Shown in pieces: positions 17,915 through 27,240 of a stretch of 64,000 nt of DNA; within the stretch, counting starts at the first letter, position 1; every line of letters starts with the position of its first letter. The stretch lies in assembly GCF_002917925.1 (NCBI RefSeq), contig NZ_PPFE01000002.1:372001-436000 (forward strand). Direction: 5' to 3'. Made by a program: the position numbers and the translations under genes. The notes under the pieces are model-generated. The model saw only the letters and a list, made by a program, of their open reading frames with translations, did not search any database and was not told the DNA's origin. This stretch comes from Roseovarius confluentis. Its GTDB lineage: Bacteria > Pseudomonadota > Alphaproteobacteria > Rhodobacterales > Rhodobacteraceae.

Positions 17915-19417
17915 ATGCGTACGAACATTTCCCGACGGTTCCTGTTGACGACGGCGCTGGCCAGCCTGGCGGGCGGCGCGATGGCCGATGCGCCCAAGGT
18001 GTCGCTGCGCCCGCAGCTGCGCCCCGAAGGCGGCGCCGAGGCGGCGCGCATTCGCTCGGTTCCGAGCGTCGACGCGCTGATCGAGCGAGCCAAGCTGGGC
18101 GGGGACGTGGGGTTCGCGGTCATCGACGTGAAGTCCGGCAAGCCGCTGGAAGGCGTTGGAGCAGGCGACGGTATGCCGCCCGCGAGCGTGATGAAGGCGA
18201 TTACCGCGCTTTACGCGCTGGAGACGCTGGGCGAGGGATACCGGTTCGAGACGCGGCTGATCGCGACCGGGCCGGTCAAGGACGGGGTGCTGGACGGCGA
18301 CCTGGTGCTGGCGGGCGGCGGCGACCCGGTGCTGGACACGAATGGCCTGGCCGACATGGCCGCGCGGCTGAAGAAGGCCGGGGTGACCCGGGTGACCGGC
18401 AAGCTGCGGGCCTGGGCCGGGGCGCTGCCCTTTACCCGGTTCATCGACGACGAGCAGCCCCTGCACGTGGGCTATAACCCGTCGCTGTCGGGGCTGAACC
18501 TGAATTTCAACCGGGTGCATTTCGAGTGGAAGCGGTCGGGCGGGGATTACACCGTGGCGATGGACGCGCGGTCGGACCGCTATCGCCCGTCGGTGCGGGT
18601 GGCGCGGATGCGCGTCGCGAACCGCAAGGGGCCGGTCTATACCTACGAGGACGCGGGCGACCACGATGCGTGGACAGTGGCGTCGGGCGCGCTGGGCAAT
18701 GGCGGGTCGCGCTGGCTGCCGGTGCGGCGGCCGGGGGATTATGCCGCCGAGGTGTTCACCGCGCTGGCGCAGGCGCAGGGCGTGACGCTGAGTGCGGGTG
18801 AGGTCTTTGAAGGCACGCCCGAAGGCAAGGTGCTGGTCAGTCACCTGAGCGAGCCGCTGGTGCCGATCCTGAAGGAGATGTTGAAGTATTCCAACAACCT
18901 GACCGCCGAGCTGGTCGGGCTGACGACCAGTGCCGCGCGGCTGGGCCGGCCCGCGGACCTGGCGGCCTCGGGCGCGGAGATGAGTGCCTGGGCACAGGAG
19001 ACGCTGGGCATGACAGGGGCCAAACTGGTCGATCATTCGGGCCTGGGCGAGATGTCGCGGGTGACGCCGCTGGGCATGGCGCGGGCGCTGGCGCGGGTGC
19101 ACGGGGACGGGCGGCTGAAGCCGATCCTGAAGCCGTTTCTGATGCGCGACAGCCAGGGCGGCATCATGCGGGACCATCCCGTCAAGGTCGCGTCAAAAAC
19201 CGGGACGCTGTATTTCGTCAGCACGCTGGCAGGATATGCGACGGCGCCGGACGGCACCGAGCTGGCCTTTGCGGTCTTCACCCATAACGCCAAGCTGCGC
19301 GAGCCGATCGACAGCCGGTCGGACGTGCGCCCGCCGGGCGCGTCCAGTTGGAACCGGAGGGCCAAGCAGCTTCAGCAGGGGTTGATCGAACGCTGGAGCG
19401 TGATGTACGCGGGCTGA
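17915..19417 (+). CDS. dacB: D-alanyl-D-alanine carboxypeptidase/endopeptidase (PBP4 type)
   Basis: A 500-residue penicillin-binding protein that trims or cleaves peptidoglycan cross-links in the periplasm. The three active-site motifs are in order: SVMK (serine near residue 90), SNN (near 325) and KTG (near 428, SKTGTLY). The large insert between the first two motifs is the PBP4/DacB hallmark. The N-terminus MRTNISRRFLLTTALASLAGGAMA is a signal peptide with a twin-arginine-like SRRFLL core. Same strand as nadD but probably independent. Confidence 0.92.
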   Translation: MRTNISRRFLLTTALASLAGGAMADAPKVSLRPQLRPEGGAEAARIRSVPSVDALIERAKLGGDVGFAVIDVKSGKPLEGVGAGDGMPPASVMKAITALYALETLGEGYRFETRLIATGPVKDGVLDGDLVLAGGGDPVLDTNGLADMAARLKKAGVTRVTGKLRAWAGALPFTRFIDDEQPLHVGYNPSLSGLNLNFNRVHFEWKRSGGDYTVAMDARSDRYRPSVRVARMRVANRKGPVYTYEDAGDHDAWTVASGALGNGGSRWLPVRRPGDYAAEVFTALAQAQGVTLSAGEVFEGTPEGKVLVSHLSEPLVPILKEMLKYSNNLTAELVGLTTSAARLGRPADLAASGAEMSAWAQETLGMTGAKLVDHSGLGEMSRVTPLGMARALARVHGDGRLKPILKPFLMRDSQGGIMRDHPVKVASKTGTLYFVSTLAGYATAPDGTELAFAVFTHNAKLREPIDSRSDVRPPGASSWNRRAKQLQQGLIERWSVMYAG

Positions 19418-19484
19418 GCCTGATCCTTGGGCCGTGACGCTCGACGGTTGTGGTGACGGCGGGGCGCAGGTCTGATGCGTGAAA

Positions 19485-19549
19485 AAATCCCTAAAATTGT
19501 CGATATTCCAGAAACAGTTACCTCAAATTTGCCTTAATTCGAGGCAACG
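19485..19549 (+). promoter_or_regulatory. Upstream region of the LuxR-type gene: shared word and dyad
   Basis: AAATCCCTAAAATTG at 19485-19499 is identical to the word at 17118-17132. Between 19518 and 19549 there is a dyad with outer arms GTTACCTC and GAGGCAAC (7 of 8 matching), and a nested TTGCCT...AGGCAA pair. The position, about 40-100 bases before the regulator's start, fits an operator, possibly for autoregulation. Confidence 0.45.
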
Positions 19550-19587
19550 TTGACGCCGGAAATCAGCGCGAACAGGAGTAGCGATTA

Positions 19588-20148
19588 ATGCAACGTATCT
19601 GGGTATTCGGATCTGTCCTCGTCACCGTCATTGCGGCCCTCAAGACCTTGCTGGTCGTTCATTTCGCCTTTGGGGGCGTCTCGGGCGCGCCGAGCCTGGT
19701 GGTGTTGTCGGGGCTTTTCGCGCTGTTCTTTGCGCTGACCGCGGTGGTGGCCTATGTCGCCTGCACGCAGCTGACCCGGCACGTGGTGCAGAAGCGCCGT
19801 GAAAAGCTGGCCCCGGGGATGAGCGAGCCCGTCGCCAAGGAAACCGTCATCTTGCGCCACGCGCCGGACTGGGGGCTGTCGCAGGCCGAGGCGGACGTGG
19901 CGATTTTCGTGGCCAAGGGATTTTCCAACGGCGAGATCGCGGACATGCGCGGCAGCGCGATCACCACGGTGAAATCGCAGTTGGGCCGGATCTATCAGAA
20001 ATCCGGCCTTGAATCGCGCTACCAGCTGATTGCCTTCGTCACCGACGAGGTGGTGTCGATGGCGCGCGAGGCCGAAGAGCCCGCCGCGAAGATCAGCACC
20101 AAGGATGCCCTGCCGCTGGTCGGGCGCCGCAAGCAGCACGCGGCCTGA
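19588..20148 (+). CDS. Membrane-anchored LuxR-type HTH regulator
   Basis: A 186-residue protein with two hydrophobic segments (about 5-28, VFGSVLVTVIAALKTLLVV, and about 36-60, LVVLSGLFALFFALTAVVA), then a C-terminal LuxR/GerE helix-turn-helix at about 93-150: LSQAEADVAIFVAKGFSNGEIADM followed by TTVKSQLGRIYQKSGLESR. There is no receiver or autoinducer-binding domain, so any signal would be sensed by the membrane part or a partner. An AACAGGAGTAGCG ribosome binding region precedes the ATG. It ends 15 bases from the convergent tadG gene. Targets are unknown; the nearby Tad operon and c-di-GMP gene are possible but unproven. Confidence 0.85.
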   Translation: MQRIWVFGSVLVTVIAALKTLLVVHFAFGGVSGAPSLVVLSGLFALFFALTAVVAYVACTQLTRHVVQKRREKLAPGMSEPVAKETVILRHAPDWGLSQAEADVAIFVAKGFSNGEIADMRGSAITTVKSQLGRIYQKSGLESRYQLIAFVTDEVVSMAREAEEPAAKISTKDALPLVGRRKQHAA

Positions 20149-20163
20149 TACCGCCGCCCGGCA

Positions 20164-21942
20164 TTACTGGACCAACCGGATGAGTTCGCAGTGATGCCCG
20201 GTCAGGGTCAGCTCGCCCGATCCGAGCTCTAGCCCCACACTCGCCAACACGCTGTCCACCACGCCATCGACCGGCGTGGTGAGCGCGGCCAGAAGCTGGG
20301 CCGGAAGGTTGGCCAGCAGGGTGTTGACGACCGGGGCCGCGAGGCCGGTGACAAGGCCCTGCTGATCGGGCTTGATCCGGAGTTCCGTGTTCTCGGACGA
20401 CAGGAGCGTGCTGACGGCGTTGGTCACCAAAAGTTCCGAGCCGTAACTGCGCTCGGTGTCGCCGCTAGCCACGTCGCCATGGGTGAATGTGATGCGGTCG
20501 GTGTTCGATCTGCCGACGGCGACGTGGCTGCGGGCCTGGACCACGAGGTCGGCCAGCACCAGGTCGGGCAGCAAAGGCACCGGGATGGCGATGCGCACGG
20601 TCAGAAGATCGGCAAAGCCGAGGCTCGCGGGATCAACGGGCGCGGTGGCGCTGGTGCCTGCGGGCAGGGTGCCGAGGTAGAGCGCGGCGACAGCGGTGCC
20701 GTTTTCCGGGTGCAAGGGCGTATGTGACACCAGGAAGGACGCGGCAGGGTCGGACGGGCGCGAGGCGCTACAGCTGATTTCGTCCAGCGTGGCGGTGGCG
20801 CCGGCGAGTTCCACGTAGAGCGGCACGTGCAGGTCGGTGGCGGTGACCTCGGCGGCCAGCCCGGTCAGCAGGCCGGGATCGGCGTCGATATCGAGGCCAA
20901 GGCGCGCGGCGGCGCGGTGCAGTTGCACGCCTTCCTCGCCCAGGGCGACCCAGCCCGATTGCGCGGGCGGCTCACCGGCGGTCAGTTGCGCGTCGACGCC
21001 GACGATGCCGGCGCCGTCGAGGTCCAGATCCAGAGAGGCGGCGTTTATATCTTCGCTGGCAACCACGGCCTTGACGATATCGAGGGCCGTGACGTCGATT
21101 CCGATCAGGAAATCGGTGGCGGTGAGACCAAGGCGGGTGTCGATGCCGCCGATGACCGCGGCCACGTCGATCTGTTGGCCCGCAGCGGCGCTGGCCAGCC
21201 CGGTGAGGCTGCCGGCGAGGGCGGGCGGCAATTCGGCGGCCAACGCGTCGAGCAGGGTGTCGGCGGTGGTGACGCGGTTCAGCACCTCCGCCGGGTTGCG
21301 GGAGGGGCCGCCGGTGAGCCCGTCGAGGGTATCCAACAGGGTGCCGAGATTGACCCGCGCGTCGGCCAGAAGGGCGAGATCACCCACCCCGATCGCGGCG
21401 CCGACGCCGTATTCCGCCGTCAGCACGGCATCGAGCGCGGCGGGGTCGAGATCGGCCAGATGGCTGTTCAGTGAAAAGCTGGCCGCGCCGGTCCGGGTGG
21501 CCATGGCGGTGCGGCTGAGGTCGACGGTGGGCGTGCCACTGAAGATCTGGGCGAAATGGAGCGGTGACGCGTCGCTGAGCGTGACCTGGGCGGCGTTCAC
21601 GACGTCTGTGTCGTCGTCGAGCGGCATGAACCGCTCGGTCCGGGGAATGGCGGGGTTGCGGAAGTAGCGCCCGGTTTGCAGCTCGGTGAGCGTGGAGGCG
21701 GCGCGGTCATTTTTGGTTATGGCGTCGATGGCGCGGTCTTGCGCGGCGGAGGCGTCGGCGACGGCGCTCATCGCGCCGAGGTCGCTGGCGGCCTGAAGCC
21801 GGGCGCGGTCGCGGTAGAGCGCGGCGACGTCGACGCCGAGCGCCACGAAGCCGAAGAGCACGGTCAGCATCAGCGACACGATGATGGCGACGACGCCGGA
21901 CTCGTCGCGCCGGAAGCGGGCAATGCGGTCAGTAAGCGACAT
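20164..21942 (-). CDS. tadG: TadG-like pilus assembly protein
   Basis: A 592-residue protein with an N-terminal Tad domain: RFRRDESGVVAIIVSLML, a membrane helix (about 14-40) and the DVAALYRDRARLQAASDLGAMSA segment. The rest (about 60-590) is a large, low-complexity-looking extracytoplasmic part rich in Ala, Leu and Asp with a probable disulfide pair (ISCSAS and the C-terminal HHCELI). TadG proteins are anchored pseudopilin-like factors of Flp pilus assembly. It lacks the Glu at mature position 5. The start at 21942 overlaps tadE by 14 bases. Last gene of the operon. Confidence 0.82.
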   Translation of the reverse strand: MSLTDRIARFRRDESGVVAIIVSLMLTVLFGFVALGVDVAALYRDRARLQAASDLGAMSAVADASAAQDRAIDAITKNDRAASTLTELQTGRYFRNPAIPRTERFMPLDDDTDVVNAAQVTLSDASPLHFAQIFSGTPTVDLSRTAMATRTGAASFSLNSHLADLDPAALDAVLTAEYGVGAAIGVGDLALLADARVNLGTLLDTLDGLTGGPSRNPAEVLNRVTTADTLLDALAAELPPALAGSLTGLASAAAGQQIDVAAVIGGIDTRLGLTATDFLIGIDVTALDIVKAVVASEDINAASLDLDLDGAGIVGVDAQLTAGEPPAQSGWVALGEEGVQLHRAAARLGLDIDADPGLLTGLAAEVTATDLHVPLYVELAGATATLDEISCSASRPSDPAASFLVSHTPLHPENGTAVAALYLGTLPAGTSATAPVDPASLGFADLLTVRIAIPVPLLPDLVLADLVVQARSHVAVGRSNTDRITFTHGDVASGDTERSYGSELLVTNAVSTLLSSENTELRIKPDQQGLVTGLAAPVVNTLLANLPAQLLAALTTPVDGVVDSVLASVGLELGSGELTLTGHHCELIRLVQ

Positions 21943-22363
21943 AGGCCCGCCCCTTGATGGTGTCGATCCCGAGGCCGAGAAAGCCGTTGGCCGCGTCGAG
22001 CAATGTGCCTTGGGCGGCATAGGTGACGTTGACGGTGATGCTGCCCATCGCCGCGCCGGAATAGGCGAGCGAGGTGGAGAGCGCGTCGTCCGTCAGCAGG
22101 GGATAGCGGGTGGCGCCCTCGGCCAGATACGCGGTGGCGATATCGCGCCGCTCGGTCTCGTCGAGGCCCGCGACCGAGGCGCGGGCGGCCCCGGCGGCCA
22201 GCTGGTGCACGGAATGGCTGACGCCCATGTAGAAGCCAAGGGTGATGATGCCGAGGATCAGCGCGAAGAGGATCGGTGCGATGAGCACGAACTCGATCGC
22301 GACGGCGCCGGTGGTGTCGCGGGCGAAGCGGCGGGCGGCGATGGTCAGGGAATGCGTGGTCAT
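21929..22363 (-). CDS. tadE: TadE-like pseudopilin
   Basis: A 144-residue minor pilin-like protein of the Tad system. The N-terminus holds the pseudopilin motif DTTGAVAIEFVLIAPILFALILG: cleavage after the glycine would leave Glu at +5 and Phe at +6, as in TadE/TadF. One membrane helix follows. The ATG at 22363 is preferred over an upstream ATG at 22381. It overlaps tadG by 14 bases and starts 4 bases after tadC, so it is translationally coupled. Confidence 0.85.
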   Translation of the reverse strand: MTTHSLTIAARRFARDTTGAVAIEFVLIAPILFALILGIITLGFYMGVSHSVHQLAAGAARASVAGLDETERRDIATAYLAEGATRYPLLTDDALSTSLAYSGAAMGSITVNVTYAAQGTLLDAANGFLGLGIDTIKGRAYVAY

Positions 22364-22367
22364 GATC

Positions 22368-23345
22368 TCAGCGCCCCGCAAGGATGTTGTCGAAGATCGA
22401 AAGCCCGGCGGGCCCGACCAGCACCACGAAGACCGCCGGCATGATGCAGAAGATCAGCGGGATGGTCATCAGGACGGGCAGGCGGGCGGCCTTTTCCTCC
22501 ATCGCGATCAGGCGGTTGGCCCGCTGTTCCGACACGAGGTTGCGCATGGCGCGGGCGAAAGGTGTGCCGTAGGTGTCGGACTGGTCCAGCGCCTGGGTGA
22601 AGATCGCGATCTCGGGCAGCGGCACGCGCGCGCGCAGCTTGTCATAGGCGGTGCGGCGGTCATTGGTCATGGCGATTTCGGCCACCAGTTGGCGGGTCTC
22701 TGCGGCAAGCTCGGGGGCGCTGCATTGCAGTTCGCGGGAGACGCGGTGCAGCGCCTGCTGCGGGCCTTGGCCCGCCTCGGACGCGATCACCAGCAGTTCC
22801 AGCAGGTCGGGAAAGCTGCGGCGGATTTGGCCCATGCGGGTGCGGCGGCGGGAATCGACCACCATGTCGACGCCCATCGACATGCCGAGCGCCACGGCCA
22901 GGACAATGGCCGAGGGGATGAGCGCAGGCATGCCGATGGGATAGACGGTCACCACCCAGACACCACCGGACAGGAAGGCACCGACGGGCAGGACCGTTTT
23001 CAGGAAAGCGTAGATCAGAAGGGTCTCGCGGCCCTGGTAGCCGGCCGAGCGCAGGTCGGCGGCGGTGTCGCGTGCCTCGCCGCCGAGGATCGCCGACAGG
23101 CGTTCGCCCATGCGCAGGACCACCCGGCGCAGCGCCGAGCAAATCCCGGCCAGCGCGCCGGACCGGCGGGCCTTCCCCGGCGCGGCGCTGCGGGGGGCAA
23201 GGGCCTCGCCGTTCGCGCGGCGCAGGCGCAGCATCAGGACGGCGCGGCGGCGTTCGGTATCGACCAGAGCGCCAAGGCCGAAGGCCACCAGAATCAGCCC
23301 TGCGAAGGCCATCCAGGACAGGATATCTACCGTGGACTCAGACAT
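22368..23345 (-). CDS. tadC: Tad pilus inner membrane platform protein TadC
   Basis: A 325-residue type II secretion F-domain protein. Hydrophobic segments lie near 8-25, 115-155 and 290-318, and the conserved cytoplasmic F domain (about 170-290) includes FPDLLELLVIASEAGQGPQQAL and ALDQSDTYGTPFARAMR. TadB and TadC form the inner membrane platform for the pilus motor. It overlaps the end of tadB by 8 bases and precedes tadE by 4. Confidence 0.93.
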   Translation of the reverse strand: MSESTVDILSWMAFAGLILVAFGLGALVDTERRRAVLMLRLRRANGEALAPRSAAPGKARRSGALAGICSALRRVVLRMGERLSAILGGEARDTAADLRSAGYQGRETLLIYAFLKTVLPVGAFLSGGVWVVTVYPIGMPALIPSAIVLAVALGMSMGVDMVVDSRRRTRMGQIRRSFPDLLELLVIASEAGQGPQQALHRVSRELQCSAPELAAETRQLVAEIAMTNDRRTAYDKLRARVPLPEIAIFTQALDQSDTYGTPFARAMRNLVSEQRANRLIAMEEKAARLPVLMTIPLIFCIMPAVFVVLVGPAGLSIFDNILAGR

Positions 23346-24279
23346 CCGCGCGCCCCATCCGGGCCATCACGAAGACCCCGAGTGCCACGCTGGTCAGCGC
23401 GCCGGCCGCCATCACCTGGCCGCGCGGATCGGTGAAGAGCGGCTGGAGATAGGCGCCGTTCAGCACGAAGAGTGCCAGCGCGATGCAAAAGGGCAGGGCC
23501 GCGAGGATCATGGCGCTGGCGCGGGCCTCGGATGACAGGGCCCGTGCCTTCTTGCGCAGCTTGCGGCGTTCGCGCAGCTGTTCGGCGAGGTTTTCCAGCG
23601 TCTCGACAAGGTTGCCGCCGGAATCGGCCTGAAGGGCGGTGGCCACGGCGAAAAAGCCAAGCTCGGCGGTACGCAGGCGCTGGTAGAGCGCCGCGAGGCT
23701 GTCCTGAAGGGACGTGCCGAGGCAGATCTCGCCATGGGTGCGGGCAAATTCGGCCTGCACGGGGCCGGTGGTGGTCTCGACCACGATGCGCAGGGAATCC
23801 GCGATGGGCCGTCCGGCACGCAGGCCGCGGGCGAAGATGTCGAGCGCATCGGGCAGCCCTTCGGTGAAGGCGGCCTGGTAGCGGGCGAGGGCGTGGCGCA
23901 GCACGGCCAGCGCAAGCAGGACCGGCAGGACCACGGCGAGCACCAGCGCGATGAGCGGGTTGAGCCCGGCGTAAAGCACCGCGAGGCCGTAAATTGCCAG
24001 CGCGGCGATGGCGATCTGGATGCAGATATCGGTGGGCGTCAGCCGCAGGCCGGTCTGGGCCAGAAGCGCCTCGATCCGGGGGGTGAGGCCGGTGATGTCG
24101 GGCGTGTCACGATTGGCCCGGCGCGGCTTTTTGGACGCCGCGGGGGCGGGGCCGGCGAGGCCCCGCTGCATCCGGGCCTGGTGACGGCGGCGGGTGCGGT
24201 CGGCATGGACCAGCGCGCAGAGCACGAGGGCGGTGAAGGTGACGATGCTAGCGGTGAGGACGATCAGGAACAGGCTCAT
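23338..24279 (-). CDS. tadB: Tad pilus inner membrane platform protein TadB
   Basis: A 313-residue F-domain membrane protein paralogous to TadC. It has an N-terminal helix (about 3-25), two mid-protein helices (about 85-125), the F domain with LPDALDIFARGLRAGRPI and LQADSGGNLVETLENLAEQLRER, and C-terminal helices (about 255-310). It lies between cpaF (3-base gap) and tadC (8-base overlap). Confidence 0.93.
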   Translation of the reverse strand: MSLFLIVLTASIVTFTALVLCALVHADRTRRRHQARMQRGLAGPAPAASKKPRRANRDTPDITGLTPRIEALLAQTGLRLTPTDICIQIAIAALAIYGLAVLYAGLNPLIALVLAVVLPVLLALAVLRHALARYQAAFTEGLPDALDIFARGLRAGRPIADSLRIVVETTTGPVQAEFARTHGEICLGTSLQDSLAALYQRLRTAELGFFAVATALQADSGGNLVETLENLAEQLRERRKLRKKARALSSEARASAMILAALPFCIALALFVLNGAYLQPLFTDPRGQVMAAGALTSVALGVFVMARMGRADV

Positions 24280-24282
24280 GGG

Positions 24283-25947
24283 TTATCCTCTCAGCACGGC
24301 GTCGAGGTCGGCGCTGACACCGTAATCGGCGGCGCGGCCGGCGAATTTGGGGCGATAGCCGGAATAGCGGTAGGTGCCGCGCACTTCGTTGCGGGTGCTG
24401 TCGGGGTCGGTCTCGAAGGTGAAGAGATCCTGGAGGGTGACGACATCGCCTTCGAGCCCCGCGACCTCGGATATCGAAGTGATGCGGCGGGTGCCGTCGC
24501 GCATCCTGGAGATCTGGATCACCAGCTGCACCGCATCGGCCAGCTGCCGGCGCACGACGCCCGAGGCCATGTCGAAGCCCGCCAGTGCGGCCATGCTTTC
24601 GATCCGGGTCATCGCTTCGCGCGGGGAGTTGGCGTGCAGCGTGCTCATCGAGCCGTCGTGGCCGGTGTTCATGGCTTGCAGGAGGTCCAGCACCTCGTCG
24701 CCGCGGATCTCGCCGATGATGATGCGGTCGGGGCGCATCCGCAGCGCGTTGCGCACCAGCGTGCGCATGGTGACCTCGCCCTTGCCCTCGACATTGGGCG
24801 GGCGCGTCTCGAACCGGACGACATGCGGTTGCTGGAAGCGCAGTTCGGCGGCATCCTCGATGGTGACCAGCCGTTCGGTGGCGGGGATGAAGGCCGACAG
24901 CGCGTTCATCAGCGTGGTCTTGCCCGAGCCGGTGCCGCCCGAGACCAGCACGTTGAGCCGCAGGTAGGCGGCAAGTCCGAGAAAGCCCGCCATCTGTTCC
25001 GACAGGCTGCCGTTTGCCACCAGCGTTTCCATCTTCATCGGGTCGGCGGGGAACTTGCGGATGGTGATGGTGGGGCCGTCGATGGCGAGCGGCGGAATGG
25101 CGACGTTGACGCGGCTGCCGTCCTTGAGGCGGGCATCGACCATCGGCTGCGCCTCGTCGATGCGGCGGCCGACGGCGGCGACCATGCGGGAGGCCACGGC
25201 GTGGACATGGGCGTTGTCGCGAAAGCGCGTGGCGGTCAGTTCCAGCTTGCCGCGGCGTTCGGCATAGACCCGGTCGGGGCCGTTGACCATGATGTCGGTC
25301 ACGGTTTCATCCGCCAGCAGGCGTTCCAGCGGGCCGAGGCCCAGCATGTCGGCCAGCACGGCCTGGACGAGGTCGGCGACCTCGCGGCCGTTGAGGTGCA
25401 TCTTGCGCTGTTCGGACAGGCCGTGGATCGCGTCGTGGATGCGGCTTTCCTGCTCGGGGCGGGGCAGGCCGGCCACCTCGGTGAAGTCGAGCACGTCGGA
25501 GAGCGCCTGGATCATTTCGCCGGCCATGGCGGAGATGTCGGAGGCGGAGGCCGCGGCGGCGTTGACGGACTCGACCAGCGCGGGAAGTTTCGGCTCGGGC
25601 GCGGGGCGCGGTGCGGTATCGGACGCGCGGGGCGGTGCCGGGGCATGGGCCTCGGCATCGGCAGGAGTGTCGGCCGGGGCGTGGGCCGAGGCCGGTGGCA
25701 CCGCGGTGGGCTGCGTCGCAGCCGCGGTGCGCGAGGGCGCGTCGCCGCCCAGTTCGGCCACGGCCTGCGCCAGGAGGGCGCGTTGGTGGGAGAGGGGGAT
25801 CGGCGTCCCGGCGGCCTCGACCACGAAGGTCAGCGCCGTGTTCACCTTTTCCTCGACCGACAGCCCGTCGGCGTCGATGTGGCGTGCGATGTGCAGCACC
25901 CGGTCGAGCGCGGCCCGATTGTGATGCTCGATAACCTCGTGTTTCAT
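24283..25947 (-). CDS. cpaF: Tad pilus motor ATPase CpaF/TadA
   Basis: A 554-residue secretion ATPase powering Flp pilus extension. Walker A is [15 protein letters not shown], with the Asp box ([17 protein letters not shown]) and Walker B region ([25 protein letters not shown]) as in CpaF. The N-terminal 130 residues form a variable, Pro/Ala-rich region ([16 protein letters not shown]) after a short helical part, longer than in many homologues. It overlaps the end of cpaE by 4 bases. Confidence 0.95.
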   Translation of the reverse strand: MKHEVIEHHNRAALDRVLHIARHIDADGLSVEEKVNTALTFVVEAAGTPIPLSHQRALLAQAVAELGGDAPSRTAAATQPTAVPPASAHAPADTPADAEAHAPAPPRASDTAPRPAPEPKLPALVESVNAAAASASDISAMAGEMIQALSDVLDFTEVAGLPRPEQESRIHDAIHGLSEQRKMHLNGREVADLVQAVLADMLGLGPLERLLADETVTDIMVNGPDRVYAERRGKLELTATRFRDNAHVHAVASRMVAAVGRRIDEAQPMVDARLKDGSRVNVAIPPLAIDGPTITIRKFPADPMKMETLVANGSLSEQMAGFLGLAAYLRLNVLVSGGTGSGKTTLMNALSAFIPATERLVTIEDAAELRFQQPHVVRFETRPPNVEGKGEVTMRTLVRNALRMRPDRIIIGEIRGDEVLDLLQAMNTGHDGSMSTLHANSPREAMTRIESMAALAGFDMASGVVRRQLADAVQLVIQISRMRDGTRRITSISEVAGLEGDVVTLQDLFTFETDPDSTRNEVRGTYRYSGYRPKFAGRAADYGVSADLDAVLRG

Positions 25948-27152
25948 CCGAACAGTCTCTTGCGGGGTTTGCGCAGGGCCGTGGCGGCGCTCGCCGGTTG
26001 CATGGCGGCCTCGAAGACGGTGCGCACGGCGCGGGACCAGGGCGCGCGCGGTTGCAGCGTGACGAGCGGCTTGGCGGCCTTGTGCGCGCGGGCCAGCGCC
26101 GGGGCGCAGCAGGGCAGCGTCGCGGTGAGCGGCATCTGAAGCGTCCTGGCGATGTCCTTGGGGCGCAGACCCGCGTCCTTGCGGGTGTCCGACAGCACGG
26201 CGAGGATCGGCAGGTCGGGATTGTCAGCCCGGATCCGGGCCGAGAGGCGGCTGGCGGCGTTGACCCCGGCAAAGCCCGCGGGCAGCACCAGCACCAGCCG
26301 GTCAAGCGTGCCGATCACGTCGGGCTGGCGCAGGGCAAGGCCGCGCGGCAGGTCGACGATGACGGTGTCGAACGCCTCGCGCAGGCGGGGTAGGAGGGCG
26401 GCGATGCCGGGCTCGTAGGCGGCGGCGGCCTGGTCGCCGCGCACCTGGCCGGAATAGAGCGACAGCGTGTCGCTTACCTGGTCCATGGTCGCGCCGATGA
26501 AGGTGGTGTCGACGCGGTCGGGGGCGCGCAGGGCGTCGAACAGACCGCGGGTTTCATCGCGGTCGAGGTCGATGGCCTGGCTGCCGAATTCCAGATCGGC
26601 ATCCACCAGCGCGGTATTGCGCGCGGCACCCTTGGGGGCGGCGGCGTGGGCGGCGAGATTGAGGGCCAGAAGGCTGGCCCCGGTGCCGCCCTTGCAGCCG
26701 AGAACGCCGATGGTGAGGCCCCGGGACGCTTCGGGCGACGGCGTCGCCGGTGCGGCGACGGGGCCGGGCGTGGGGGCGTTGGTGGCGGCGAGGATGTCCG
26801 ATGCGTTTGCCGGGAGGCAGAAATAGTCGCGGGCGCCGGCCTGGCGCAGGGCGCGGTAGGTGGCGATGTCGTCGACAGTACCCAGCACGATCACGCCGAT
26901 ACCGGCGCGGGCCAGTTCCTCGACGCATTCAATGGCCATGGGCAAGCTGATCTGGCCCATCTCGGCCAGGATGCATTTCACCGGCGAGGCGTCGGTCAGG
27001 AGGCGCGCCGCGCCGCTGAGCCCGCCGCCATGGATCGCCTTGGCCATCTGGCCGCTCTCGGCCAGGACGGCGCGGGCCGTGGCAGCCCCGGTATCGGTGC
27101 AGACATAGGCCTGAAGCGCGGGGGCGACGCCGTCTTGGGTATCGAAAGGCAT
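25944..27152 (-). CDS. cpaE: Tad pilus localisation protein CpaE/TadZ
   Basis: A 402-residue protein with an N-terminal receiver-like domain (about 1-130) lacking an obvious complete phosphorylation site, joined by a Pro/Ala linker to a MinD/ParA-like ATPase (about 150-385). The deviant Walker A motif reads GCKGGTGASLLALNLA. Such proteins mark the site of pilus assembly. The start at 27152 follows GGAGA; an upstream in-frame ATG at 27275 would add 41 basic, Pro-rich residues that do not look like this family. Second gene of the operon, 88 bases after flp. Confidence 0.9.
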   Translation of the reverse strand: MPFDTQDGVAPALQAYVCTDTGAATARAVLAESGQMAKAIHGGGLSGAARLLTDASPVKCILAEMGQISLPMAIECVEELARAGIGVIVLGTVDDIATYRALRQAGARDYFCLPANASDILAATNAPTPGPVAAPATPSPEASRGLTIGVLGCKGGTGASLLALNLAAHAAAPKGAARNTALVDADLEFGSQAIDLDRDETRGLFDALRAPDRVDTTFIGATMDQVSDTLSLYSGQVRGDQAAAAYEPGIAALLPRLREAFDTVIVDLPRGLALRQPDVIGTLDRLVLVLPAGFAGVNAASRLSARIRADNPDLPILAVLSDTRKDAGLRPKDIARTLQMPLTATLPCCAPALARAHKAAKPLVTLQPRAPWSRAVRTVFEAAMQPASAATALRKPRKRLFG

Positions 27153-27240
27153 GGGGCGGTCTCCGGGTAGCGGTGGGGTTGGGAAGGTGGATCGGGTGCG
27201 TGGAGCGGCCGACCGGGATCTGGCCGCTCCGTCGCGCGGC

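Noticed and set aside
23734..26139. Long plus-strand frame opposite tadB, cpaF and cpaE
   Set aside because: It spans three well-identified minus-strand genes and has shadow-type composition.
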